The notes under the pieces are model-generated. The model was not told the origin of the DNA and ran no database searches. It saw nothing but the letters and a program-made list of their open reading frames with translations. Position numbers and translations under genes: made by a program. A stretch of 64,000 nucleotides of DNA from Pseudomonas sp. B6002. GTDB taxonomy: Bacteria > Pseudomonadota > Gammaproteobacteria > Pseudomonadales > Pseudomonadaceae. How positions within the stretch are numbered: the first letter of the stretch is position 1; every line of letters begins with the position of its first letter. Below are positions 18,501 through 27,854 of the stretch, in pieces. The stretch lies in NCBI RefSeq assembly GCF_013385985.1, contig NZ_JACAOY010000006.1, forward strand, positions 650,198-714,197, read 5' to 3'.

Positions 18501-20567
18501 ATGACGGCGGCGGACAAGGACCATGTGAACTGGCTGGTGGAACAATCGATGCTGCACGCGGCGCGGCAGCGGGCCAGGCTGTATTCGGGGCAGGGCCGGT
18601 TGTGGCAGCAACCCTATGCGCAGACGCGGCCGCGCGATGCGTCGGCGTTGTCATCGGTGTGGTTCACCGCGTACCCGGCGTCCATCGTCACCCGTGAAAA
18701 CGGCACGGTGCTAGAAGCGCTGGGCGATGAGACGCTGTGGCAGGCCTTGTCGAAAATCGGCATCCAGGGCATTCATAACGGCCCGCTGAAAAAGTCCGGT
18801 GGCCTGTCGGGCACCGAACACACGCCGACCATCGACGGTAATTTCGACCGCATCAGCTTCGAGATCGACCCGCAACTGGGCACCGAGGCGCAGTTGCAGG
18901 CCCTGACACGCATGGCCGCCGCGCACAACGCGGTGATCATCGACGACGTGATCCCGTCCCACACTGGCAAGGGCGCCGACTTCCGCCTCGCCGAAATGGC
19001 CTATGAAGACTATCCCGGCCTGTACCACATGGTGGAGATCCGCGAAGAAGACTGGGCGCTGTTGCCCGAGATCAATCCGGGGCGCGATGCGCAGAACTTA
19101 AGCCCGCAGCAGGTCGATGCGCTGCGCGACAAGCATTACATCGTCGGCCAGTTGCAGCGGGTGATTTTCTTCGAGCCCGGGGTGAAGGAAACCGATTGGA
19201 GCGCCACGCCCGTGGTAGTGGGCGTGGACGGCAAGCCACGCCGCTGGGTGTACCTGCACTATTTCAAGGAGGGCCAGCCGTCGCTGAACTGGCTGGACCC
19301 TTCGTTTGCCGCGCAGCAGATGATCATTGGTGATGCCCTGCACGCCATTGATGTGATGGGCGCGAAGATCCTGCGCCTGGATGCCAATGGCTTTCTCGGC
19401 GTGGAGCGCAAGCTGGACGGCACCGCATGGTCGGAAAGCCACCCGTTGTCGATCACCGGCAACCAGTTGCTTGGCGGTGCGATCCGCAAGGCCGGGGGGT
19501 TCAGTTTTCAGGAACTGAACCTCACGGTCGACGATATCGCCGCCATGTCCCACGGCGGCGCCGATTTGTCCTATGACTTCATCACTCGCCCGGCCTACCA
19601 GCATGCGCTGTTGATGGGCGACACCGAGTTCCTGCGCCTGATGCTGCGCGAGATGCACAGCCAGGGCATCGACCCCGGCTCACTGATCCATGCGTTGCAA
19701 AACCACGACGAACTGACCCTGGAGCTGGTGCACTTCTGGACCTTGCACGCCCACGACAGTTACCCCTACCAAGGTCAGACGTTCCCTGGCAACAGCCTGC
19801 GCGAGCATATCCGCGAGCAGATGTACGAGCGCCTGGCCGGAGAACAGGCACCGTACAACCTCAAGTTCGTGACCAACGGCGTGTCTTGCACCACCGCCAG
19901 TATCATCACCGCCGCGCTGGGTATTCGCGACCTGGAAGCCATCACGCCGGCCGATATCGTGCAGATCCGCCAGATCCACCTGCTGTTGGTGATGTACAAC
20001 GCGATGCAGCCCGGGGTGTTTGCCTTGTCCGGCTGGGACCTAGTGGGCGCTCTGCCGCTCGCAGCCGATGAGGTGGCGCACCTGATGACCGATGGCGATA
20101 CGCGCTGGATCCATCGCGGTGCCTATGACTTGGTGGACCTGAACCCCGAGGCGGTGCTCTCCGCAGGGCAAATGCCGCGTTCGAAAACCTTGTATGGCAG
20201 CTTGAACAGCCAGCTGCAGGACCCTGAATCCTTCGCGTCGCAGCTGCAGAAAATTCTGGCGGTACGTCGGGCCTACGACATCGCCGCCAGCCGCCAGATC
20301 CTGGTGCCCGATGTGGAGCATCCCGGCTTGCTGGTGATGGTTCACGAACTGCCGGCCGGGAAGGGCACGCAAATCACCGCGCTGAACTTTGGCGCGACAC
20401 CCATCACCGAAACCTTGCATTTGCCCGACATTGCGCCCGGGCCGGTGGTGGACATCATCAATGAACGGGTCGAGGGCGACCTGACGGCCGAAGGGGATTT
20501 CACCATCACCCTGGATGCCTATGAGGGCCTGGCGCTGCGGGTGGTCAGCAGTACGCCGATGCTGTAG
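18501..20567 (+). CDS. treS: Trehalose synthase (maltose alpha-D-glucosyltransferase, GH13)
   Basis: 688 residues, closely matching in length and recalled sequence the P. stutzeri-type trehalose synthase (for example the [21 protein letters not shown]-terminus, where that enzyme has a near-identical stretch). GH13 motifs are [12 protein letters not shown] (region I), ILRLDANGF with the catalytic Asp nucleophile, FQELNL with the acid/base Glu, and LQNHDEL with the transition-state Asp. The reaction interconverts maltose and trehalose inside the cell for compatible-solute control. Unlike common actinobacterial TreS it is not fused to or beside maltokinase or glg genes. It stands alone after the hydroxyproline regulator. 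Confidence 0.9.
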   Translation: MTAADKDHVNWLVEQSMLHAARQRARLYSGQGRLWQQPYAQTRPRDASALSSVWFTAYPASIVTRENGTVLEALGDETLWQALSKIGIQGIHNGPLKKSGGLSGTEHTPTIDGNFDRISFEIDPQLGTEAQLQALTRMAAAHNAVIIDDVIPSHTGKGADFRLAEMAYEDYPGLYHMVEIREEDWALLPEINPGRDAQNLSPQQVDALRDKHYIVGQLQRVIFFEPGVKETDWSATPVVVGVDGKPRRWVYLHYFKEGQPSLNWLDPSFAAQQMIIGDALHAIDVMGAKILRLDANGFLGVERKLDGTAWSESHPLSITGNQLLGGAIRKAGGFSFQELNLTVDDIAAMSHGGADLSYDFITRPAYQHALLMGDTEFLRLMLREMHSQGIDPGSLIHALQNHDELTLELVHFWTLHAHDSYPYQGQTFPGNSLREHIREQMYERLAGEQAPYNLKFVTNGVSCTTASIITAALGIRDLEAITPADIVQIRQIHLLLVMYNAMQPGVFALSGWDLVGALPLAADEVAHLMTDGDTRWIHRGAYDLVDLNPEAVLSAGQMPRSKTLYGSLNSQLQDPESFASQLQKILAVRRAYDIAASRQILVPDVEHPGLLVMVHELPAGKGTQITALNFGATPITETLHLPDIAPGPVVDIINERVEGDLTAEGDFTITLDAYEGLALRVVSSTPML

Positions 20568-20640
20568 CAGGTTTCATGGAATAAAGGCGCGCACCGAGGC
20601 GTTCCATCAGTAACCGTCATCGCCTCGGAGCACGCACACC

Positions 20641-21489
20641 ATGTCATCGATCACCCGACAAGCCCTCAAGAGCTTCGAAAACGCGCCCAACCCGCGTTTC
20701 AAACAGGTCATGCAAAGCCTGGTGCGCCACCTGCACGCGTTTGCCGACGAGGTGGAACTGACCGAGGAGGAATGGTGGGAGGGCATTCGCTTCCTGACCG
20801 ATACCGGCCATATGTGCGATGGGTTTATCCGCCAGGAATTCATCCTGCTGTCGGACACCCTGGGGCTGTCGATGCTGGTGGATGAGATCAACCATCGCCA
20901 AGTCGCCAACGGCACCGAAACCACGGTGTTCGGGCCGTTCTATATCGACGGCATGCCGGACCGCGCCTTTGGTGAAAACATGGCATTCACCCCGGGCGAC
21001 GCCACGCTGATCCACGGGCGTGTGCTGGATACTCACGGTCAACCCGTGGCCGATGTGGTGCTGGATGTTTGGCAGACCGCCAGCAATGGCATGTATTCCG
21101 GTCAGGATGTCGATCAACCCACCGGCAACCTGCGCGGCCGCTACCGCACCGACGCCAACGGCAATTTCGCGATTCGTACCATTTTGCCGGTGTGCTACCC
21201 GGTGCCGACCGACGGGCCGGTGGGGCGCATGCTCGACGCCGCCCAGCGCCTGGCCTGGCGGCCGGGGCATGTGCATTTCGTGCTGGAACGTCCGGGTTAC
21301 ACCCGGCTGGTCACGCACCTGTTTACCGAGGGCGACCCGTACCTGGGCTCGGACGCGGTGTTTGGGGTCAAGCAGTCATTGCAAGTGGTCTATGAGGACC
21401 GTGCTGAGCAAGATGAGTTGTCTGCTCAGGTCGGGATGCCGTTGCCGTTCAAGCGGGCGTATTACGAGTTTGTGCTGGAGAGCGAGTGA
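20641..21489 (+). CDS. Intradiol ring-cleavage dioxygenase (catechol/hydroxyquinol 1,2-dioxygenase type)
   Basis: 282 residues. An N-terminal helical dimerisation domain (1-95) is followed by the catalytic beta-sandwich. The non-haem Fe(III) ligands can be placed at Y152 (SNGMYSGQD), Y186 (CYPVPTDGPVG), H210 and H212 (WRPGHVHFVLERPGY). The length and the WWEGIRFLTDTG block fit hydroxyquinol 1,2-dioxygenases better than CatA, giving maleylacetate from hydroxyquinol. No maleylacetate reductase is adjacent. The divergent-end neighbour is a convergent LysR gene overlapping by 28 bp, a likely but unusual (tail-to-tail) regulator. Confidence 0.87.
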   Translation: MSSITRQALKSFENAPNPRFKQVMQSLVRHLHAFADEVELTEEEWWEGIRFLTDTGHMCDGFIRQEFILLSDTLGLSMLVDEINHRQVANGTETTVFGPFYIDGMPDRAFGENMAFTPGDATLIHGRVLDTHGQPVADVVLDVWQTASNGMYSGQDVDQPTGNLRGRYRTDANGNFAIRTILPVCYPVPTDGPVGRMLDAAQRLAWRPGHVHFVLERPGYTRLVTHLFTEGDPYLGSDAVFGVKQSLQVVYEDRAEQDELSAQVGMPLPFKRAYYEFVLESE

Positions 21490-22334
21490 AGCGTCTGCAT
21501 CAGCACGTCTTTCAGGCACGTCGCCGCCGGGGTCAAGGCGCGCCCGGCTGAGCTGAGGAACACATGCACGGAGGGCAGCGCCGGCAAGGCTTGGGTGGCA
21601 CTGATGGCTTCCAGGCCCTGGGGCGCACTCATCTGCGTGCGCAGGGTGATGCCCAGGCCGGCATTGACCGCCGCCCACAAGCCGGAGACGTTGGCGGTGG
21701 TAAACGCGATTTCCCAGGGGATCCCCGCTTCATCCAGCGCATTGATCGCCGCCGTGCGGAAGAAACACGGCGCTTCCAGCACCGCCAGTTGCACCGGTTC
21801 GCCGGCCTTCAACTGGTCGCCGGGGCGGCCGATCCACGCCATCGGCACGGTGGACAACACCTGGGCTTCCACGCTGACCTTGCCACTGAGCAACACACTC
21901 AGGTCAAGCTGGCCCTTTTCCAGGCGCTCGATCAGCGCGACGTTGCGGTCTACCGTGGCTTCGATGCGGATGTTCGGGTAGCAGCATTTGAACTGCTGCA
22001 ACGCCAGTGGCAGCCAGGTGTGGACCAGGTCTCCGGAAAAGCCGAAACGCACCACGCCTTTGACTTTGATGCCGCTGATCACGGTGACGGCCTCGTCGTT
22101 CAGGTCAATCATGCGCCGGGCGTAGGCCAGCAATATTTCTCCGGCCTCGGTGAGCACACGTCCGCGACCTTGCTTGCGAAACAGCGGTTGGCCGATGCGG
22201 TGCTCCAGCTTCTGGATCTGCTGGCTGACGGCCGACTGGGAGCGCCCGACCTTATCGGCCGCACGGTTCATGGCCCCCAGTTGCTGGGCGGCGATCAAGG
22301 TGCGTAGCACGTCCAGGTCCAGATCGATGGGCAT
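21462..22334 (-). CDS. LysR-family transcriptional regulator
   Basis: 290 residues. The N-terminal winged helix-turn-helix (residues 4-63; LRTLIAAQQLGAMNRAADKV, then SQSAVSQQIQKLEHRIGQPL) and a type 2 periplasmic-binding effector domain are typical. It is convergent with and overlaps the 3' end of the dioxygenase gene by 28 bp. It may act on that gene, but LysR regulators usually diverge from their targets, so this link is weak. Confidence 0.9.
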   Translation of the reverse strand: MPIDLDLDVLRTLIAAQQLGAMNRAADKVGRSQSAVSQQIQKLEHRIGQPLFRKQGRGRVLTEAGEILLAYARRMIDLNDEAVTVISGIKVKGVVRFGFSGDLVHTWLPLALQQFKCCYPNIRIEATVDRNVALIERLEKGQLDLSVLLSGKVSVEAQVLSTVPMAWIGRPGDQLKAGEPVQLAVLEAPCFFRTAAINALDEAGIPWEIAFTTANVSGLWAAVNAGLGITLRTQMSAPQGLEAISATQALPALPSVHVFLSSAGRALTPAATCLKDVLMQTLHSLSSTNS

Positions 22335-22397
22335 GGGGTTCCTGCCTGTGAGTGAGTGGGTGGAACCGCCGAATCCTTGGCGGTGACTGGCGTTGGC

Positions 22398-22901
22398 TCA
22401 GTGGGTGCGCACGTAGGCGATCTCGCCGTACACGCCCGGGCCACCAATCGTGGGGTGCGGGACGGTGAACGTGGCGTGCTCGGCATCGACGGTGTAGGGC
22501 CAGGTCAGGTTGGCGCCTTCCCAGTTGGCATAGGTGGCGTGCTCCACGTGCAGGGTGAGGGTGTGGTCCTTCTCGTTGACGGTGTAGGTGCCGAAGTGGC
22601 ATTGGGTGCCCACGACTGTTGCGCGGTACTCCTCGGGGGTGCCTTTGCTCTTGTCATTGGCGGCGAACCTGGGGCGCACTTTGCTCATGATCTGCAGCGA
22701 GTAATGACCGGTGGCGTCGAAATTCAGCGTGCCTTGCGGGTCATCGCCGTACAGATGAATGCGGGTGCCGTCGGGGTTGATGTTGTCCGAGGCGGTGAGG
22801 GTCCAGGTGCCTTGCAGGGGAACGGCGGCGTAGGCGGGCAGCGTCAGTGCCAGCGGCACCAGGCACGTCAGGGCGCGAATCAGGGTTTTGCCAAGCATCA
22901 T
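22398..22901 (-). CDS. Secreted lipocalin-like domain protein
   Basis: 167 residues from the ATG at 22901, preceded by GGAG 6 bases upstream. The in-frame extension to 23330 has no such support. A signal peptide (LIRALTCLVPLALTLPAYA) is followed by VPLQGTWTLTASDNINPDGT, the entry strand of the bacterial lipocalin-like family, with a beta-rich remainder ending GVYGEIAYVRTH. It is periplasmic, ligand unknown. Divergent from an HxlR regulator across a 250-bp region containing a perfect dyad, so probably under its control. Confidence 0.82.
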   Translation of the reverse strand: MMLGKTLIRALTCLVPLALTLPAYAAVPLQGTWTLTASDNINPDGTRIHLYGDDPQGTLNFDATGHYSLQIMSKVRPRFAANDKSKGTPEEYRATVVGTQCHFGTYTVNEKDHTLTLHVEHATYANWEGANLTWPYTVDAEHATFTVPHPTIGGPGVYGEIAYVRTH

Positions 22902-23112
22902 GTTTTTCTCCAGCCTTTGGGCGAATGCGAGCGCCGAGCCTAGCAACGGCGCTTTCACCGCACTAACGGATAGTGTGAACGTGAGACTGTTGAAAAACTG
23001 AAGCCTTGGTGAACAGTGAACCTGTGGCGAGGGGTAAACGGGGGGCGTCATAATGCGTTTTCCAAAGCATTCAGAGGCGCATAACCCGTTCGGGGTGCCC
23101 GTCTGCGTTATG

Positions 23113-23127
23113 CTATGATAATCATAG
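23113..23127. promoter_or_regulatory. 15-bp dyad between lipocalin-like gene and hxlR-type gene, candidate operator
   Basis: CTATGAT-A-ATCATAG is a perfect inverted repeat of 7 bp arms around one base, 24 bp before the HxlR start. HxlR proteins bind dyads as dimers and usually regulate a divergent neighbour, which fits here. Confidence 0.5.
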
Positions 23128-23151
23128 TTACTTTTCAGAGGCAACGTCCGT

Positions 23152-23643
23152 ATGTCGTTGAAGAAGAAACTTGCGCCTGAAACCCTGTGCCCGGTCTCCC
23201 GCGCGGAGGAGATCGTGGGCAGCAGTTGGACGGTGCTGGTGCTGCGCGAATTGTTCATGGGCAACCATCGGTTCGACGAAATCCAGGTACAAAGCGGCGG
23301 CACGCCGCAAATGATTGCTGCGCGCCTCAAAGGCCTGGAAGCCGATGGGATGGTGGAGCGCCGGCCATACAGCGAGCGGCCTTTGCGCTACGAATATTTC
23401 CTCACGCCAAAAGGCGAGGGGTTCTACTCGGTGGTACTGGCGTTGCGCGCCTGGGGCGAAACCTGGTGCAAGTCCCCGGGCGAGGACAGGGCGGTAAATT
23501 ACATCCACGTGCCCTGCGGCCAGCCAGCAGGCTTGGGCCCGTTGTGTGAGCATTGCGGTGAGCCACTGCGCCGGGGCGAACTGGCGGGTGAGCTGAGCGA
23601 GGGGTATGCCCTGGAACGCCAGTTGCGTCGTGAGGGCGCCTAA
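23152..23643 (+). CDS. HxlR-family transcriptional regulator
   Basis: 163 residues. The winged-helix core (about 12-105) carries the HxlR signatures CPVSRAEEIVGSSWTVLVLR and TPQMIAARLKGLEADGMVER. After the HTH there is a C-terminal extension with CGxxxG-type cysteines (LGPLCEHCGEPLRRGEL), a possible metal or redox site. Divergent from the lipocalin-like gene. The stop codon overlaps the convergent LysR gene by 4 bp. Confidence 0.9.
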   Translation: MSLKKKLAPETLCPVSRAEEIVGSSWTVLVLRELFMGNHRFDEIQVQSGGTPQMIAARLKGLEADGMVERRPYSERPLRYEYFLTPKGEGFYSVVLALRAWGETWCKSPGEDRAVNYIHVPCGQPAGLGPLCEHCGEPLRRGELAGELSEGYALERQLRREGA

Positions 23644-24530
23644 CCGAGGCCGTCGGTGATGGCCTGGATCAGCAACTGATTGGCCAGTCGCAAGTTGCCC
23701 GGGCGTGGCGAGTGCGTGACCCAGATGCCCATCTTGAGCTGGAAGTCCTCGATGCTGACCACCGACAACGCGTGCGCGTACGGGTTGCCGGGCAGCAGCG
23801 TCGCCGGGATCAGCCCCAGGCCCAGGCCTGCCGCGACCATGCGCATTTGCATGGCGGCGCCGTGGGTGTCCACTGCGAGCTTGAGTGTGTGCCCGCGCCC
23901 GCCCATGGCCGCCTCCAGGGCCGCTCGATAGCCGCAGCCCTTGGGGTTGAGCACCCACTCTTGAGCGGCCAGGTGTTTGATCTGGGTGGCAGCATTCACC
24001 AGGGGTTTTGATTGGCTCTGCACCACCAGGATATCGAGGGTGGTCACCCGTTGACCTTCCAGCGCAGCGGGTGGGCGGCTGGACGCCGGCAACATCAGCG
24101 TGGCGGCATCCAACTCCCCGGTCAGCATCTGCTGCTCCAGTTCGGAACTCCAGTCGGTGACGATCTGCAATTCAAGGCTCGGCAGTTGCTCGCGCATGTG
24201 GGTGACTACGTCAAACATCACGGCGTCCGCGACGATCTGCGTCAGCCCTACGCGAAACCGCCCGCTGGGCATTGCGCTTTCCTGAGGCAGGCTGAGCAAA
24301 TGCTCGGCGTCGCGCAACAGGCCCACGGCCAATTCGTAGACGCGGTGCCCCATGGCCGTTGGCAAGGGCGGGCGGGTGGTGCGATCGAGCAGCGCTTCGC
24401 CCAGGGTCTCTTCCAGGTGCTGGATGCGGCGGGACACGGCGGACTGGGTCAAGCACAGGCTCTGCGCCGCTTTGGTCAGTGAAGCGCTTTCAATCACCGT
24501 GACGAAGGCTTTCAGGTCCTGGAATAGCAT
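23640..24530 (-). CDS. LysR-family transcriptional regulator
   Basis: 296 residues. The HTH lies at residues 1-60 (MLFQDLKAFVTVIESASLTK, SQSAVSRRIQHLEETLGEAL, the first of these blocks containing only one residue choice unusual for the family) followed by the effector domain. It is divergent from the tautomerase gene at 24648, so it probably controls it and possibly the three-gene cluster at 25.1-27.6 kb. Confidence 0.9.
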   Translation of the reverse strand: MLFQDLKAFVTVIESASLTKAAQSLCLTQSAVSRRIQHLEETLGEALLDRTTRPPLPTAMGHRVYELAVGLLRDAEHLLSLPQESAMPSGRFRVGLTQIVADAVMFDVVTHMREQLPSLELQIVTDWSSELEQQMLTGELDAATLMLPASSRPPAALEGQRVTTLDILVVQSQSKPLVNAATQIKHLAAQEWVLNPKGCGYRAALEAAMGGRGHTLKLAVDTHGAAMQMRMVAAGLGLGLIPATLLPGNPYAHALSVVSIEDFQLKMGIWVTHSPRPGNLRLANQLLIQAITDGLG

Positions 24531-24647
24531 GCGTATTACTCATCATCTTTTCGAAAATTATGCGCTTGATGAATCATGGCGTCGAGACTAGCGTTATATC
24601 ACCGGCCACCGACCTGGATTGGCCATTGACCCGTTAAGGATTCCCCC

Positions 24648-25040
24648 ATGCCTTTAGTTCGAATCGACCTGGCTGCCGACACCAGCGCCGAAACCGCAGC
24701 CGCCATCGGTGATGTGGTGTATGCCGCAATGACGAGCGTTGCCAACGTGCCGGAGCACGATAAATTCCAGATCATCAACCGCCATGCCAAGGATGAGTTG
24801 GTGTATCCGGCGGCCGGGTACTTGGGTATCTCGTACACGCCCAAAATCGTGTTCATCCAGGTTACCTGGAACGCCGGGCGCACCATCGAAGTGAAAAAGG
24901 CTTTCTACAAATTCATCGCCGAAGGCATCCACGCCAAGACCGGGCTGCGCAAGGAAGACGTGTGGATCAGCCTGGTGGACGTGAAGCGCGAAGACTGGTC
25001 CTTCGGCAACGGCGAGATGCAATACGCGCCCACCGAGTGA
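24648..25040 (+). CDS. Tautomerase-superfamily protein
   Basis: 130 residues. It begins MPLVRIDLAADTSAET, so Pro1 (the catalytic base after Met removal) is present. Two beta-alpha-beta units make the Tautomerase_2 type. AAGGA lies 9 bases upstream. Members catalyse keto-enol tautomerisation or related chemistry in aromatic or halogenated-compound breakdown. Divergent from a LysR gene and convergent with a cysteine-hydrolase/AKR/FAH-family operon, which suggests a shared but unidentified catabolic pathway. Confidence 0.85.
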   Translation: MPLVRIDLAADTSAETAAAIGDVVYAAMTSVANVPEHDKFQIINRHAKDELVYPAAGYLGISYTPKIVFIQVTWNAGRTIEVKKAFYKFIAEGIHAKTGLRKEDVWISLVDVKREDWSFGNGEMQYAPTE

Positions 25041-25051
25041 TCTGAATACGG

Positions 25052-25090
25052 AAAAAAGGGGCGACTCCTGTGGGAGTCGCCCCTTTTTTT
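25052..25090. terminator. Bidirectional rho-independent terminator
   Basis: A long perfect stem (AAAAAAGGGGCGACTCC with its complement around a TGTG loop) has an A run on the left and a T run on the right, so it can end transcription from both the tautomerase and the convergent operon. The last T residues also form part of the stop codon of the cysteine-hydrolase gene. Confidence 0.9.
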
Positions 25091-25694
25091 ATCCGGCGCT
25101 CAGCGCTTGCAAAAACGCGCTGTGCTGCAGGGTCTGGGAAAACATCGGCAAGGTGAACTGCTCGGCGGCGTGCTGTTGTTCGTCGCTGAAGGTGGCGGTG
25201 CAGTCGGTGAGGGTGACCACGTCGTAGCCCTTTTCATAACCGGAACGTACGGTGCCTTCGACGCAGCAGTTGGTCAGGAAGCCTGCGACCACCAGGCTCT
25301 GGATGCCGTTGTTGCGCAGTACCAGGTCCAGGCCGGTGGTGGCAAAGGCGTCCAGCCCGCGCTTGCCCTCGATCACGATATCCACGGGATCACGGGGCAG
25401 GGCGTCGGTGATTTCAGCGCCCCAGGTGCCAGCGAGAAACGCATGGCCGTCCGACACGCCTTTGAGGATCCCGTAAGAGCGCGTGGTGAGCTCCGGGTAG
25501 CCTTTGGCAAAGTGGATCGGCATGTGGATGATCGTCACGCCGAGTTTGCGCGCCTGCTCGACGGTGGTCGCGGTATTGGCGAGCATGTTGGAGGACTGCA
25601 TCACGTCTTTGACAGCGTCATGGAAGACCCCGCCCGGACTGGTGAAGTCGTTCTGGTACTCGATCAAGACAATCGCGGTGTTATGCGGGTGCAT
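25089..25694 (-). CDS. Isochorismatase-like cysteine hydrolase
   Basis: 201 residues. The catalytic triad of the family is visible: Asp in IEYQNDFTSPGG, Lys in IEGKRGLDAF, and Cys in FLTNCCVEGTVRSG, with the preceding cis-peptide. Members hydrolyse amides or ureas (nicotinamide, N-carbamoyl compounds) or isochorismate; the substrate here is unknown. It is the last gene of a three-gene minus-strand operon with an aldo-keto reductase and an FAH-family hydrolase. Confidence 0.88.
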   Translation of the reverse strand: MHPHNTAIVLIEYQNDFTSPGGVFHDAVKDVMQSSNMLANTATTVEQARKLGVTIIHMPIHFAKGYPELTTRSYGILKGVSDGHAFLAGTWGAEITDALPRDPVDIVIEGKRGLDAFATTGLDLVLRNNGIQSLVVAGFLTNCCVEGTVRSGYEKGYDVVTLTDCTATFSDEQQHAAEQFTLPMFSQTLQHSAFLQALSAG

Positions 25695-25707
25695 GGGAAG
25701 GCTCCTG

Positions 25708-26703
25708 TCAGTGGTTGCCCGGGATGGGGGCGTTGGGGTGGATAAAACCCTGCTCTTTCATGGCCTGCCAGAACGCAGGCGGGATCACGGCATTGACCGC
25801 TTGGGTGTCTTCGATAATCCGCGAAGGGCGGCTGGCCCCCGGGATGACGGCGGCCACGAGCGGGTTGGCCAGCGGGAATTGCAAGGCGGCGGCCTTGATG
25901 TCCACGTGGTACTGCTGGGCGAGGGCGTGGATCTTTGCCACTTTGTCGAGCATCGCGGCGGACGCAGGCTGGTATTCGAAGTGTTTGCCGCCAACCAGCA
26001 CGCCTGAGCTGTAAGGCCCACCCGCGACAAATTCGGCGCCCTTGGCCTGGGCCTTGGTGAACAACCGTTGCAGGGGTTGCTCATGGTCGAGCAGCGTGTA
26101 ACGGCCCGCGAGCAGGAAACCGTCCGGGCACACATCCTCCAGGTCCAGCAACAATTCGCAGGGCTCAACCCGGTTCACACCCAGGCCCCAGGCCTGGATG
26201 ACGCCTTCCTGTTTGAGCCGGGTCAGGGCTTTGAAAGCGCCTTTGCGGGCGATGTTGAAGTGCTCGATCCACTCATCGCCATGGGTGTCCTGGGCCACGT
26301 CGTGCACGAACACGATGTCGAGGCGGTCGGTGCCCAGGCGCTGCAGGCTGCTTTCGATGGAGCGCAGGGTGGCGTCGGCGCTGTAGTCGCTGAGCATCTT
26401 GTTGGGGTTGCCCTGGCTGAATGGGCCGGAGCCCGGGTTGGGGTTCACTTCGTCAGAAACCAGGCGACCGACTTTGGTGGCCAGGGTGTAGGAATCGCGT
26501 GGATGTTGCGCCAACGCCCGGCCCAAACGGGTCTCGGACAACCCGGCGCCGTAGAGCGGTGCCGTATCAAAGAAGCGAATGCCCTGTTCCCATGCGGCCG
26601 CGACGGTTGCCGCGGCTTCCTCTTCGTCGATTGAGCGAAACATGTTGCCCAGGGGCGCGGTGCCAAAACCCAGGGTGCCGATAATCTTGTCTTTCAAGCT
26701 CAT
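25708..26703 (-). CDS. Aldo/keto reductase (D-threo-aldose / pyridoxal dehydrogenase type)
   Basis: 331 residues, TIM barrel. The catalytic tetrad can be read as D46 and Y51 (FFDTAPLYGAGLSE), K77 (LATKVGRLV) and H134 (VFVHDVAQDT). The GLSETRLG block and length fit the AKR group containing L-fucose/D-threo-aldose 1-dehydrogenase and pyridoxal 4-dehydrogenase. Middle gene of the operon, 13 bp before the cysteine hydrolase. Confidence 0.9.
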   Translation of the reverse strand: MSLKDKIIGTLGFGTAPLGNMFRSIDEEEAAATVAAAWEQGIRFFDTAPLYGAGLSETRLGRALAQHPRDSYTLATKVGRLVSDEVNPNPGSGPFSQGNPNKMLSDYSADATLRSIESSLQRLGTDRLDIVFVHDVAQDTHGDEWIEHFNIARKGAFKALTRLKQEGVIQAWGLGVNRVEPCELLLDLEDVCPDGFLLAGRYTLLDHEQPLQRLFTKAQAKGAEFVAGGPYSSGVLVGGKHFEYQPASAAMLDKVAKIHALAQQYHVDIKAAALQFPLANPLVAAVIPGASRPSRIIEDTQAVNAVIPPAFWQAMKEQGFIHPNAPIPGNH

Positions 26704-26732
26704 TGCCGTTTCTCATGTGGTGAAGTGGGTGA

Positions 26733-27617
26733 CTAGTGCTGCGCAATGCGGTTTTCGAGTGTGCCGATTCCCTCGATGGCAATGCGCACGGTGTCGCCGG
26801 CCTGCAGGAAGCGCGGCGGGGTGAAACCAATGCCGACGCCAGCAGGCGTGCCGGTGCTGATCACATCGCCCGGCTTGAGCTCGATGCCGGCAGAGAGGCA
26901 TTCGATCAGCGCGGGAATATCGAAGATCAGGTCCCGGACATTGGCCTGCTGGCGAAGCGTGCCGTTGACCCAGCATTCAATCGTGGCGTCCTGGGGGTTG
27001 AATGCGTCGGCGGTGACGACCCAAGGGCCCATGGGGCACAAGCCGTCGAGGGATTTGCCGAGGAACCACTGGCGGTGGTTCTTCTGCAGGTCGCGCGCGG
27101 TCATGTCGTTGATGATGGTGTAACCCCATACGTGAGCGTGGGCGTCTTCCCGGGAAATGCCTTTGCCGCCTTTGCCGATGATCACCGCCAACTCCGCTTC
27201 ATAGTCCAGTTGACGCGTGACCGAGGCGTGCAACGGGATCGTGGCGTGATGGCCGATCACCGACTCCGGGGTCTTGGTGAAGATCACCGGAAACTGCGGG
27301 GCAATTTCCCCGTCCTTGGCGCTGTGGTCGAAACCCGATTGGCTAAATTCCGCCGCGTGCTCGTGATAGTTCTTGCCGACGCAAAAGATATTTCGCGTGG
27401 GGGAGAGCGGTGCGAGGAGGGTCACGCCTTCCAGCGGCAGGCCGTCGCCGTGTGGGGTGAGCCCTGCCTTCAGGTGATCCCACTGACGGATCAATTGCTC
27501 CAGACTGCCGGAAAATGGCACGGCCAGCTCACTCAGTGGCCAATAACGCTGGCCGTCGGCATCGATCAACGCTGGCAAGGCCTTACCGTTGCTGCTCAAG
27601 ACATTGGTGAATTTCAT
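26733..27617 (-). CDS. Fumarylacetoacetate hydrolase (FAH)-family protein
   Basis: 294 residues. The FAH core includes IFCVGKNYHEHAAEF, LDYEAELAVIIGKGGKGIS with metal-binding Glu residues, INDMTARDLQ and GDVISTGTPAGVGIG. Family members cleave C-C bonds or decarboxylate or hydrate beta-keto acids in sugar-acid and aromatic catabolism. First gene of the operon with the aldo-keto reductase and cysteine hydrolase. An AKR plus FAH-family enzyme occurs in L-fucose/L-rhamnose-type oxidative pathways, but the missing dehydratase prevents a firm pathway call. Confidence 0.9.
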   Translation of the reverse strand: MKFTNVLSSNGKALPALIDADGQRYWPLSELAVPFSGSLEQLIRQWDHLKAGLTPHGDGLPLEGVTLLAPLSPTRNIFCVGKNYHEHAAEFSQSGFDHSAKDGEIAPQFPVIFTKTPESVIGHHATIPLHASVTRQLDYEAELAVIIGKGGKGISREDAHAHVWGYTIINDMTARDLQKNHRQWFLGKSLDGLCPMGPWVVTADAFNPQDATIECWVNGTLRQQANVRDLIFDIPALIECLSAGIELKPGDVISTGTPAGVGIGFTPPRFLQAGDTVRIAIEGIGTLENRIAQH

Positions 27618-27854
27618 CGTATGACCTCAACCCCTGTGTCGGGTGATGGAGGACCACCCGAGGTGAGATTCAACATACATGATTAGAAACATCTATTGAG
27701 AAAAGTGTTGTTGAAAACTATTAATACGTCGATGAAGCAAAACTGATAGGTGAGAACAGGTCGGCTTGACGGCCGTAAAGCCATTTGAGCAAATGCACAC
27801 CCGCCGTGGACGCGGTAGTGGTTAAACCTCTCTTTCTCTTGCGGATTCAGCCCC

